NCBI RefSeq assembly: GCF_000264995.1
Contig: NW_006767439.1
Coordinates: forward strand, 652,961 to 716,960
Reading direction: 5' to 3'
Source of the DNA: Punctularia strigosozonata HHB-11173 SS5
Taxonomy: Eukaryota; Basidiomycota; Agaricomycetes; Corticiales; Punctulariaceae
DNA: 64,000 nt
The translations under genes were made by a program, and so were the position numbers. Position 1 is the stretch's first letter. Every line of letters begins with the position of its first letter. A model generated the notes under the pieces. It worked only from the letters and a program-made list of their open reading frames with translations. It was not told the DNA's origin and made no database searches. Of this stretch, positions 24,978 to 35,081 are shown piece after piece.

Positions 24978-26248
24978 GGTACGATGGGAGGAGAAGAAAA
25001 TCAACATTCGCCGCGTAGTTAATAATCAGCGGCGAACTGAATACTGCAATTTCTGCGGCACCCAACTGCCGGATTCGAATCAACCTATTTCGAGAAGAGG
25101 CCGAGCCGCTGGACATTTGAAGGCCTCGAGGCGTTTTGATCGACTACGTATGCGCTGGAAGCGCAGACGGCTGGTGACTGCCATCCCAGCTCGCTAAGTA
25201 ATATATAAACTTGCAGCAGGCTCGCTACCGCCCTGGAGACCGTCCGAAAGCCCCGAATATCGGCAGGAGAACTTCTTCTGGACATGTCCGCGGTCGTGGT
25301 TTACTTCCGGTGGCGCTGGCGATCCTGAACCCTGAGAACCTCGTCGCTTAGGCTGCGTTTGACAACACCTGATTCTGACCTGATTCTGACCTGATTTGAC
25401 TTTTTTCGCACCAAAGTGGCAAGCCCCTGTCCAGTTATGTCTATCTGATCTCGCAGTCCTGCCTAGTATGGCAAGTGAATCAAGTCAAATCATCTGATTC
25501 TTGCAGAATCAAGTGTTCCCAAACGCAGCCTTAATGTTACGTAATTTAGAACGTTCTCGAGTTCGCGTACCGCCTACGCTGCAGTTCCTGCGCTCAGACG
25601 GTGCGGTAAGTAGGTACCGCACAGACAACGTACCGACCATCTTATATCGGCCCGCCACAGGGGTGCTGTGAAACCTCGCAAGACGTCTAACGAAGCGGCC
25701 AAACGGGATACAAACCGCTGCGTCAGTAGGTAGCCGACGGAAGGGGGGGCTGTAGGTCCACCGACGCACGAGGTCTTGAGGTGCAGCAAATATTTCCCAC
25801 AAAACGATAAGCCGCGGACAGCGGTCCCTCTTTTGAAACTCCTCTAGGGCTCTGGCGGCGTTCCGTCCATCCTGCCATTCTGTGGATTGGGTCCCAGCTC
25901 TCGTCTTTACGCGTCAGGAATGCTGCTCACCCATATGGGATTACTGTTTGACTGGCACCACCGCCGGACGCCGTGTTGCCCCACAACGTCTGGAGAACCG
26001 GGTAAATCGAATATTAGTATCCCGGCGTGGGGAAGGGGCAGGACGTAAAGCACGCGCGTATCACAATTCTTGCGCCAGTGGCTGGCCGGGAGAAGGCCAA
26101 CGGCTCCCCTTTTTTGCGCTTGCGACGGCTGCGGGCCAGGCTGTCTTCCCAGAAGGCTTAGCGTGGAATTGCCGTCGATACTAAAGCGTCGACTTTGCGC
26201 GAGGGAGTGGCCCATCGCTTCCCTCCTTCCTTCTGTACATTGGCAGAT
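24978..26248. other. Divergent intergenic region containing a MITE
   Basis: About 1.27 kb between the DUF6534 gene and the P450. It holds the 180-bp element at 25351-25530. Frames at 25882-26184 and on the opposite strand are not family-like. Both promoters must lie here. Confidence 0.45.
25351..25530. mobile_element. 180-bp MITE with TTA target duplication (PIF/Harbinger-like)
   Basis: The element starts GGCTGCGTTTG and ends CAAACGCAGCC, a perfect 11-bp inverted repeat; similarity between the two ends continues with small gaps for about 50 bp (ACACCTGATTCTG against ACACTTGATTCTG). It is flanked directly by TTA on both sides (25348-25350 and 25531-25533). A 3-bp TTA duplication with G-starting terminal repeats is the signature of PIF/Harbinger (Tourist-like) miniature elements. 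A CTGATTCTGAC unit is repeated inside the left end. It has no coding capacity. The intact ends and perfect duplication suggest a fairly recent insertion. Confidence 0.85.
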
Positions 26249-28373
26249 ATGGACGTGAGCACCACCTCCAACGTTGTCGCCCTTGGTGTCGTGGCCCTGC
26301 TCGTCTGGGATCGTCTTCGCAGGAAGAACCCCCTTCCTCTGCCTCCTGGCCCGAAACCGAAGCCTATCATAGGTAACTTGTTGGATATTCCCGCTCCTAC
26401 AGACAAGGCCTGGTTGACGTATCACGAGTGGGCTCAACAATACGGTAAGCCTTTTGGTACGCTTTACAACCAAAGTTCTGATTGTTTGGCAGGCGATGTC
26501 GTATACGTGGAGGCCCTCGGCCAGAAGATGCTTATCCTCGACTCGTTGGAGGCCGTCAACGACTTGATGGAGCGCCGTTCGGCGCAATACTCGGACCGGC
26601 CTGACTCTCAAATCATTAAACTGTACGTCGCGAGACAGGCCGTGTACCTTCTTCGCTAACTCGGCGTACAGGATGGATTTTGGATGGTTGCTCTCCATGA
26701 TGCCTTACGGCGAGAAGTGGCGCAAGGCTCGCCGCATGTTGCATACACACGTGCACTCCGGTGTTGTCCCGAGATACGAAGGCACCGTCGAGCGCCGTGT
26801 GCGCCAATTCGTGCAAGGGCTGATGAAGGAGCCTGATCACGTCAGCGAACGTATCCGGGAGTCCTTTGGCGGCACTATCATGAAACTCCTGTACGGTTAC
26901 GATATCAAAGGGAAGGACGATCCGTACGTCGGCACCGCCGAGGCCGTGTTGCATTGGCTGAATATCTCTGCCATCCCCGGCCGGTACTTGGTGGACCTCA
27001 TTTCGCCGTGTGAGTTGCTACTATTCGCTATCGGAGTTTGACGCTCATTTCTTCCAGTGAAATATGTGCCGACGTGGTTCCCGGGAGCACGGTTCCAGAG
27101 GGAGGCTGCCAACTGCCGTACTCTTCACGTCAAGGCGAGGAACGAGCCGATGGAATTTGTAAAGAAGACCATTGTACGGCGGTTTTCTCTGCATGTCAAC
27201 ATAGTTACTAACGATTTTTGTCAGGCTGACGGCACAGCTCCTCCGTCCATCGCGCAGCAAATGCTGGATGAGATGGAGCCTGGCGATACGGAGACCGAAC
27301 AATTGATCTACGACCTTACTGGTATTGCTTATCTCGGTCAGTCAGTATGTTGATTCCTTGCGAGTTGCATGTCTGACATCCACTTCAGCTGGCATGGACA
27401 CCGTCAGTCGCCGTTGATCCAGAGCGTGAGGAATACATACTGACATATCCTCCGTAGACTGTCGCAGCAGCCGTGGCATTCTTCCTGGCTCTCGTCGTTT
27501 ACCCCGAGGTACAAACGAAGGCCCAGGCCGAAATCGATGCTGTCGTAGGACGTGACCGTCTCCCTACCTTCGAGGATATGGAGAACCTTCCTTACGTGCG
27601 CGGAGTGGTCAATGAAGCGCTGCGGTGGCAACCTGTCGTGCCTCTCAGTTAGTATTAATCACTTGCTGAGGTCAGCATGTCCCTGACTGTGTTCCAGGTG
27701 TACCTCACGCAGCGAACGCTGACAACGAATACCGTGGATACTTCATTCCTAAGGGCACGATCGTCATGGGCAACGCTTGGTAAGGCTTCTTCAGTGCGCT
27801 ACAAAAGGAAAGAGAGATTCACGAGTTGATCAGGGCAATCTTGCACGACCCCGAAGCCTACCCTGATCCGGAGAGGTTCAATCCCGAGCGCTACCTCAAG
27901 ACTACCTCCGAAGGCAAGGTCGTCTACGACGACTCTGTTCGAGACCCTCGGGTTGCTTGCTTCGGGTTCGGTCGTCGGTATGTCGTTTTCTGCTTGTCAT
28001 GCTCTACGACATCTCATTCTCCGTGCCTCGCTCCAGGATTTGCCCAGGAAGGTGGCTTGCGGACCAGGTAAGATCGCGTATAGTGGCAATGGAGTTGTTC
28101 TTACCACTATTTGTAGTCGTTGTTCATGACCGTCGCGACGTGCTTGGCGACGTTGAACGTTACCCGTGCTGTCGACGAGAATGGCAAGCCCAAGATCCCC
28201 GTGGTCGATGTTACCTCCGGTCTGCTCTCGTGAGTTTAGCAAGACCAAATCTAGGGGCAGTTTCCTAATTCCTATGTCGCAGTCACCCCGGGCACTTCGA
28301 CTACGTGATCAAGCCGCGCTCTGCCAAGGCCGAGGAGCTTATTGCTACCTCCGTTTCTCTTTCGGCGCCCTGA
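26249..28373 (+). CDS. Cytochrome P450 monooxygenase
   Basis: Twelve exons from 26249 to 28373, about 510 residues. It is a microsomal haem monooxygenase: N-terminal membrane anchor (VVALGVVALLVWDRL), proline hinge PLPLPPGPKPKPIIGN, C-helix WRKARRM, I-helix AGMDTT, K-helix EALRW (ExxR), FNPERYL, and haem loop FGFGRRICPGRW with the cysteine ligand. It resembles the large basidiomycete group usually annotated as O-methylsterigmatocystin oxidoreductase-like; the substrate is unknown. Exon 6 (27389-27402) is 14 nt and encodes AGMDT. One oddity: at the donor near 27780 the sequence is GCTTGTAAGG where frame and conservation require TG before GT, so either a base is missing in the assembly or the gene carries a one-base lesion at this junction. 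Confidence 0.88.
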
Positions 28374-28767
28374 GTCGATCCGCCATAGCCCGTTCGATAC
28401 TATTTGCCGTTGTATAAGGTGATTTACTCGGCTTTTCGTGTCGGACAGTTACGCATACGTTTCGTACATACTATCGCATACCCATCCTCGCTCCTTAAAT
28501 TCTCATTTTTTTCATTTCTGTGGTCCGGAGCACAACGCATAAGCATTGCTGCATGGAATACAACTGGTTTTGCTCTGAAGAGTGTGGCAAGGTCATTTGA
28601 GTTGGGCGCCTACTTATTTATGGCTGTGTGTCCACTGCCTTTTCAGTGGCGAGTACAGTATATGTAGTGACATAGCTCGTCGCGCGCGTCTTTCCCCTCC
28701 GATACGTGTTCTTGCCTTCTGCACACACGTCGTGTACTCGTCGGTTTCTTCTATCTTGAATCCTACT
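28374..28767. other. Intergenic, no gene seen
   Basis: Pyrimidine-rich spacer between the P450 and the mRNA export gene; presumably the terminator of the first and promoter of the second. Confidence 0.5.
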
Positions 28768-29798
28768 ATGGCCACTAGACAGGATCGTTCTCGCAAACCG
28801 TATGGTGTGAGTCGCATTGTCATGTCGTTGGCCTCTCTCAGACGTAGCCACCAGCGACCTGATGAAGACCGGCCTACCGCGGAGGATGGATCCTGGCTAC
28901 ACGACAAAGCTCCCGGAACCAACCGCCAACGAAGAAGGTCTCCAGTGAGTGCGCCAGCAAACGCCGCCCCGAACTCGAGGCTTGTGGTGTCCGGCTTGCA
29001 CTACGAAGTGACGGCGAAAGATCTCATCGTGAGTGAAGACAGTCGCGTCTTTTCATACCCACTGGGTCCCAAAGAATACGTATAGAATGCTTTCGGCCAC
29101 ATGGGAACGCTCGTGCGCGAGCCATTGATCAAGGTTTGAGCCTCACGAATGCAACGAACCACGAATCGCGTCCCAATCACGTTCACTTCGTTCCTTTCGA
29201 TTCGATACGATGCGACCGAATGATCCCTTCAGTACGACCGCAGCGGACGCTCGACGGGAGTCGCCATCGTCACGTACGAAACCGCCGATGAAGCCGCCTT
29301 GGCAAAGGCCAAGTTTGACGGCGTCAGAATCAACGGTAGACACCCTGAATGCACGTACCTATGTCCGAATAGGTCGTTGACTGCTTTTGACCAGACAAAC
29401 CGATGAGGGTCTCCTTCGACACAGCACCTCCCAAATCTCAACGTTCAGTCAGCGCGCCTACGTCGCTCCTCAACAGGATCGAAAAACCGCCTTTGATCGA
29501 CCGTCTGGCAGACGATAAAGCTAGTGCCGCCATGTGAGTCTACTACCGCGTGCCATCCTGCAGGCATAGTCACCCTTTTTACAGTGAGAAACCCTCGAGG
29601 ACTGCGGGATCGGGGCCAGTTCGGACTAGGGGCGGGAGAGGTCGCGGAGGCGCTGCTCCGCGCACCCCCCGCGAAAGCAAGAAGCCCAAGACGGCGGAAG
29701 AGCTCGACAAGGAGCTGGAATCGTTTATGGGCGATACGAGCGCCCCGGTGCAGCCTTCGGTGGCCAGCGCTGATGCGGACGTCGAAATGGCGTCTTAA
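28768..29798 (+). CDS. mRNA export adaptor, Yra1/ALY/Mlo3 family
   Basis: Five exons (28768-29028, 29086-29133, 29233-29335, 29395-29533, 29585-29798) give 254 residues. ALY-type proteins join the TREX complex in the nucleus, hand mRNA to the export receptor and bind the helicase Sub2/UAP56. A basic N-terminal region (RSRKPYG, WLHDKAPGTNRQRRRSP) leads into one RRM: LVVSGLHYEVTAKDLI (RNP2 region), STGVAIVTYETADEA (RNP1 region), then KPMRVSFDTAPP. A Gly-Arg box (TRGGRGRGGAA) follows, and the C-terminus has the family's helicase-binding helix KTAEELDKELESFMGD. An intron-like 35-nt piece inside exon 1 is read through because removing it breaks the frame. Confidence 0.9.
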
Positions 29799-31039
29799 AT
29801 TCGCGAAAGCTCACCGTAGCATTTACGAGGCCCTTCTTTTGAATCGTCCTTGCCAATCATAGCAGACATCCATGCTCCTCTCGTGATCAGGCCATGCTTT
29901 CGTTGTACATTATCAGCCTCTCCCTGTTGCTCAAAACCGATACTCAGTCCACAATAGTCTAAAATACATACTTAACTCGCAGAATCATCTTCCCTCGTAT
30001 ATGCCTGATAACCTCAAGTGTGGTCGGGTGAGTCATAACGCTCCTGAGATAAGTGCGTGAAAGACAACGTTAGGTACAGGGCCTTGCGGAAGCGATATGG
30101 CCCTTGATGTCTTCTGATGTCACGGCGGAGAAGTGCAGGACGATGAACGCCGCTTGCACCTAGGCCGTTCAGAACGTCAAGTTAACAGCAGAACGTTTTA
30201 GGGGGCGGAAGTTATTCGGCGACCAGAAGCGTCTCCAGGAGCAAGGTTAACCAGATCACCGATGGTTCGTGAAGCACACCCTCTCAGGGAAGACGCGGAG
30301 TCAGCGGGTCTCGATCCTGACACTCCCGGAGCATAGAGCTAGGATTGAAGGATGATGGATGATGCCCCGCGTGTGTCAATCAGCCGGACGACCATCTGGA
30401 AGTCGCGGTGGGCGCTGTTCCTCGGCCTACCTCCGCATTTTCGCCAAGTGTTGATGATCCTTGAGGCACATCTTACTAGGATTGCCTTAGTTGCAAATCG
30501 CGATATATTGAACTCTATCATATCGCATGGAACTCGCCTGAGGGTGTAATGTTGGGTCCAGATGCATCATATCCCGCGTTGCGCCGGGCACCCTGTTTGT
30601 ATTTTCAGGGCGGTGGAATCCGCTCGCAGTCGTGTCGTGTTATTTGGGTCGGCCCGTCTCGTAGCTTCCTCTATTGAGGATCGATTCCGAAGCGCAGTTC
30701 GCCGTAGTTCGCCGCTCGTCGATGAAAGTATCCATATGGGTGAAGGACCGAAGCCTATGGGCGGGGGAGGTTTAAGATTGGAGGCGTGAAAATGAGTTAT
30801 ACAAGCGCCGTGTGTAGGCGTATTACGCCTGGCGTACCTTCGAAAGGGAGCGACCGCAGGTGCAGTAAGTAGATTCGCGTCAAGAATATATCCCACCGGC
30901 ACCGAACGGGTGCCGGCGCGCCCTCGACGAGTCGACGTCGTCTCTCACCATCACCTTTGTCGTCGATTTTCTTGGATGCTTGGAACTATCGTTGCTCACG
31001 TACTTTGCGCACACTGAGATTAGCGTTAACGTCCTTGGT
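29799..31039. other. Intergenic, no gene seen
   Basis: About 1.2 kb without a supported gene. It may contain an undetected short first exon of the YetF-like gene. Confidence 0.45.
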
Positions 31040-31732
31040 ATGGGGGCTTGGCTACACGTTTCCGACTGGTGGTCCGGTAACTCGGAAGCGCATCCTCTCG
31101 CCGTAGGCAGCGCAGTCATATTGCTGGTCTTCCTCTGGATCAGGCTCACAGGAACTCGATCTCTAGCGGGGATAACGGCGAGTGCAGCGCGATGTGATCC
31201 GCGTTGTCGAGGCGCTAGTCCTATTCAAAACACTGATCGGTAGTTCATCCGCTATACGGAACAGATCTTCGATTGGATACTCTCCGTCGCCCTGGGCTCG
31301 ACCATCTCGCGCATCATCACGCAGCCGGAGCTCGACTTTACGCGCGGCGTATTGTCCTGTTTCGTCATCCTCGCTCTAGACTGGGTGTCGTCGTTCATGT
31401 GCGCGTCTGTGCCGGGCGCTGAACGCCTGATCAAACACGATCCGGCCCTGCTCGTGTTTCGGGGCCGCGTGTTGGACGACATGCTACGCAAGAACCGGAT
31501 ACACATTTCGGGCGTGTATCACGCCATGAGGCAGCGCGGGATAGCGAACGTCAAGGACGTTGAGGCCGTCGTACTCGAGGGAAACGGGAGTTTCAGCACG
31601 ATCCCAAAGACGCCCTCGATGGAGTTTGAACTCCCGGACGCGCTGTCGACCGTGCCCCTGTATGTGAAGCTGCGAGCGGAGTGGGAGGGTGTGCATGGCC
31701 GTGAGATGAGCCGGGTGGGCGAGCATGCCTAA
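31040..31732 (+). CDS. YetF/DUF421-like membrane protein
   Basis: Two exons (31040-31177, 31265-31732) give about 201 residues. It follows the bacterial YetF/YcaP (DUF421) layout: one membrane helix ending WIRLTGTRSLAG, two further helices (FDWILSVALGSTISRI and GVLSCFVILALDWV), then the soluble domain with DPALLVFRGRVLDDMLRKN, RIHISGVYHAMRQRGI and VEAVVLEGNGSFSTIP. The last block is the conserved signature of the family's C-terminal domain. The intron has a GC donor (GCGAGT) and the acceptor AACAG; only this pairing restores the frame. An extra upstream exon is possible. The biochemical role is unknown even in bacteria, where members affect membrane or spore properties. Confidence 0.78.
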
Positions 31733-33446
31733 TTATTCTTGGTGAGCGTGATGGCGCTAGTCAACGGACGGGGCACTCAAATCGGCAGGATATCTTCGCA
31801 TTCAGTCGCAATTGGCATGCTTTAGCCGGGAAGAACCTGGTTGTGACGATGGTGAATCCATCCGGATCGTTCTTACCAGAACGCTGTCGGTTTCGGAAAA
31901 CAAATGTAGAAAACCAAATCATGTTCGGGTGACACATCGATCCAGCGCTCTTATGCTCACATTCATATCGGGGTGTGAGCGGTTGGCGATTTCATGTATC
32001 ACCGTTTCGGTCGCCTAAACGTACATTGCAGAAGCCCGGCTCTTTGTTATCTCATGCCCATGCGATGTCGGAGCCACTCGGAAACCGTATAGCAAACCCA
32101 CCTGCTGACAACGGCTATCACCGGACGCGGGAAGATGCTCGAAGTCAAGGCAGATGGATAGACAAAACAGCGATGCGATTGTCACACAAACCGCGATTGC
32201 CCTTCGCCTGCTCCAAGTTTACACATAACTCGGACCACTCGTCCACGGATGACTGTTCCGAGCGTCTTGCTTTTTATTGATAGAGAAGCGGTTCCTCCCG
32301 CTTCACGGATCCAGTGGCGGATCGTCGCCCATGCTTGCCTCACGGCATTCACGGCCACCGCCACAGAACCTTCAGGCCGACTTCTTCGCGTCACAGTGGC
32401 TGGGCCTTGGGAGACCGGTGGCGAATTATAATGCATCATGCTGTCAGCTGTAATGGGTAGACGGGTTGTTTCGCACTGACTGGCACCCCGTGAACGGCGA
32501 ACGGGTCGATCTCCACCTCCACGTCGGCGCGGGCCATGCGAAGGCACCTACTGAAGGCACTTACTATCCGCGGAGCAAGGTTAGCCTCCGCCGCACCCTC
32601 TTCCTGTCCACGGTGTTCGAAGACGACTGATTCACATTTGTTATCGATGTGCAAATGACTCGGGAGAATCTTCGCTGTTCACGAGTCGCATGGAGCAGGC
32701 GTGCCGCTCCTGCCTCCATCGCCTTGACCATTGGTAGTGGAGCCTGGAGGGTGCCAATGTCGCCTTCTCGTGCAGAACCATTGCTCCAGGGCACCAACGA
32801 ACGTCATTTACATCCGCTACTCAGCCGCACTTGAGGTGCGAACGCCGAGATGCCCTTGCGCGGGCAATCTGACTCTCACGATATGCGCCTTTTTCTGCTG
32901 ACCGGGTTCTGGGCCGTCCTGATCGGCGGCCCCGCTTATTCCACAGTCCAACGTTCGCTCGGCTGCGGGTGCGAAAGCCCAAGGTGGCCTAGGAAATTCT
33001 TATTTTAGATGGACCCGGCATGCCCACGCCCTAGATCAGCGCGAGCGAATGTGATTATTTCTTCACAGGCCCGAGTATCGAATTTCCAAAACCTGTGGGT
33101 GCCTCGCGCAAAGACCCCGTCCTTGTCGACGGACCTGGCGTTTAGACGCCCGATATGATGCCTCAAGGTCATCGTGCACGCTAAGGCCCGACGTTTTGGC
33201 GGAAACATCGCGGAGCCCGCGAAACCGGAACCACAAATTCCCTCGAATCCAATCTATGGAGAAGCCGAAGCCCGATCTCGCACTGAGGCCCGTGGAGCAC
33301 TGGTTCAGCGGCCCTCCGTCCAATCCATCGTTCCTTCACACCATACTATCGAGTCTCTCGGCTGCAATCCGTGCGTCAACGTTGAACTACCTGACAGAGT
33401 AGAGGTACTAACCGGTGGCCTCAGGCACATTAGACATACTACTTCA
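31733..33446. other. Intergenic, no gene seen
   Basis: About 1.7 kb. An open frame continues upstream of the zinc-finger start as far as 33174 without an in-frame ATG that looks conserved. Frames on the minus strand at 32182-32797 show no motif. Confidence 0.4.
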
Positions 33447-34831
33447 ATGGCGACCAACCCGCATCATGGGATCCTAGTGTCCTCATTCCACGACTTTGAA
33501 AACCCGGAGTTCATCCCAACAACGTTTCACACCTACGGCGAATGCGGCGCCGTGGGCGGCTTCCTCCCCGCCGTGAAGCAAAGCTCGTATTCGGAGCTTT
33601 CGAGGGCTTTGATCGATGTCAACTCCCCCCTCGTCAGCTCTCCCTGCACTACGTTGGATTCGCCTGCATCGTCTCCAGATATTCCCTCCGAGCCAGGGGG
33701 GCTAGATTGCCACGACTACGTCCTTACAGATGCCATCGATTTTGCGATGGAACCGGATTCTACGCAGGAAAAATCGCCGTCGCCGGAAGAACATCTGGAC
33801 TCGCAACCACCGGTGAAAATCGAGTGCATGGACGCTTCGTTTGACCGGGTGGTTTTCGAACCCGCGGCCTGCTGCGATGCGGGCCAAGCCGTCGTAGATC
33901 ATAACCCCCGTTTGCGATCCAATCCTCGGCACAAGAAGACGTGGTTACGGGCCCAGATGCAAGGCATGATGGGCGTCTTTCACGTCGATCCTTTTGCGTC
34001 GCGTGTCGACGGCTCGTACTCCGTCTATCCGCCCACCAGCGACCTCGATCCCGCGATCATGACGTTTAAGCTTGACGCGGAGGGCGCTAACGGCATGGAC
34101 GAAGTGGAAGACCCGGAGGCGCGCTACCTCTCGTCTATTCTGCTCGGATCCCTGCTGTCGTTCGACGATTCGGACGAAGAGGGCGCTACTTGCCGATCGC
34201 ACGGCGACGATGGCGATGCGTCATATGGGAGTTGCTCTTCACTGGGAAAGCCGGGCGAAGCTTCTACGATACAAGAAGACGGCACGGAGGCAGCGCGCCT
34301 CCGGTCCAAACACTGCCGCGCCAAAAAGCTCAGATCGCAAATGGCCCGTCCTCGAAAAGAGAGGGCTCTCGTGCACCATTGCGATCGATGTAACAAAGCG
34401 TTCAATCGCCCCTCGGGGCTTGCCATGCATATGCACACGCACTCGGGTTTGAAGCGTACGTACAAGTGATTTCATCCTCGGAGTAGGACCGATAGTAAGA
34501 ATTTCGATACTGACCACACTGCATATTTCTGTTTTCTGCAGCCTTCGTGTGCCCAATCGCCTCCTGCGGGAAGCGATTCTCTGTTCGGTCGAACGCGCGG
34601 AGGCACTATCATACACACAACGACGGTAAACGCAGCTTACCGCCCGCGCTCCTCTTCGACGCTGCTTTGCCGCAGGAATGCCGCGCACGAGCGTACAGCC
34701 TTTGGTTGGCCACCGGTCAGGTATCTGCCGACGGCGTTCCACAAGAGAGCGACGACGGTGAAGAGGAGTCCTCGTCAGCTAACGACTCAGACAACGACGA
34801 TAACTTGCAATCTCCGGAAAATGTGTCGTAA
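33447..34831 (+). CDS. C2H2 zinc-finger transcription factor
   Basis: Two exons (33447-34455, 34542-34831) give 432 residues. The N-terminal 300 residues are acidic and Ser/Pro-rich with no fold, as in activation regions. Two adjacent C2H2 fingers follow: HHCDRCNKAFNRPSGLAMH with the H-X-H end and linker HSGLKPF, then CPIASCGKRFSVRSNARRH; the intron falls exactly in the linker. The RPSGL/FSV-SN-RRH pair is a common arrangement in mushroom C2H2 regulators. A Lys/Arg-rich stretch before the fingers (RAKKLRSQMARPRKERA) may be a nuclear signal. The C-terminus is acidic. Start at MATNPHHG; the upstream frame is open but unconvincing. Targets unknown. Confidence 0.82.
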
Positions 34832-35081
34832 TGGGCATGTAGCCCGTTGTTTTCATTTCTTGGCTTCTCCGCGGCACTCTTGGCGGACCATCGACCGGTG
34901 ACTCACGTTTTTGGTATCCGCTGGCAATATGAACGCAATTCTCCCGCCGCATAACGGACGCTTCCGGCGACAATAATTTTGTGTGGCTATACGACGTATA
35001 TAGACGGATCGTTTACATTGTATGTCGCTACTTCTGGCCCTTGATTCATGATTCGCAAACTTCTCTGCGAAGCCGCCACGA

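Noticed and set aside
28808-28845. A 35-nt GTGAGT...CTCTCAG stretch in the Yra1-like gene that looks like an intron
   Set aside because: Removing it breaks the reading frame into the conserved RSHQRP...WLHDKAPG region, and it is below normal intron length.
33174-33446. Upstream extension of the zinc-finger frame
   Set aside because: Open but without a convincing start codon context or recognisable content; the ATG at 33447 is a simpler start.
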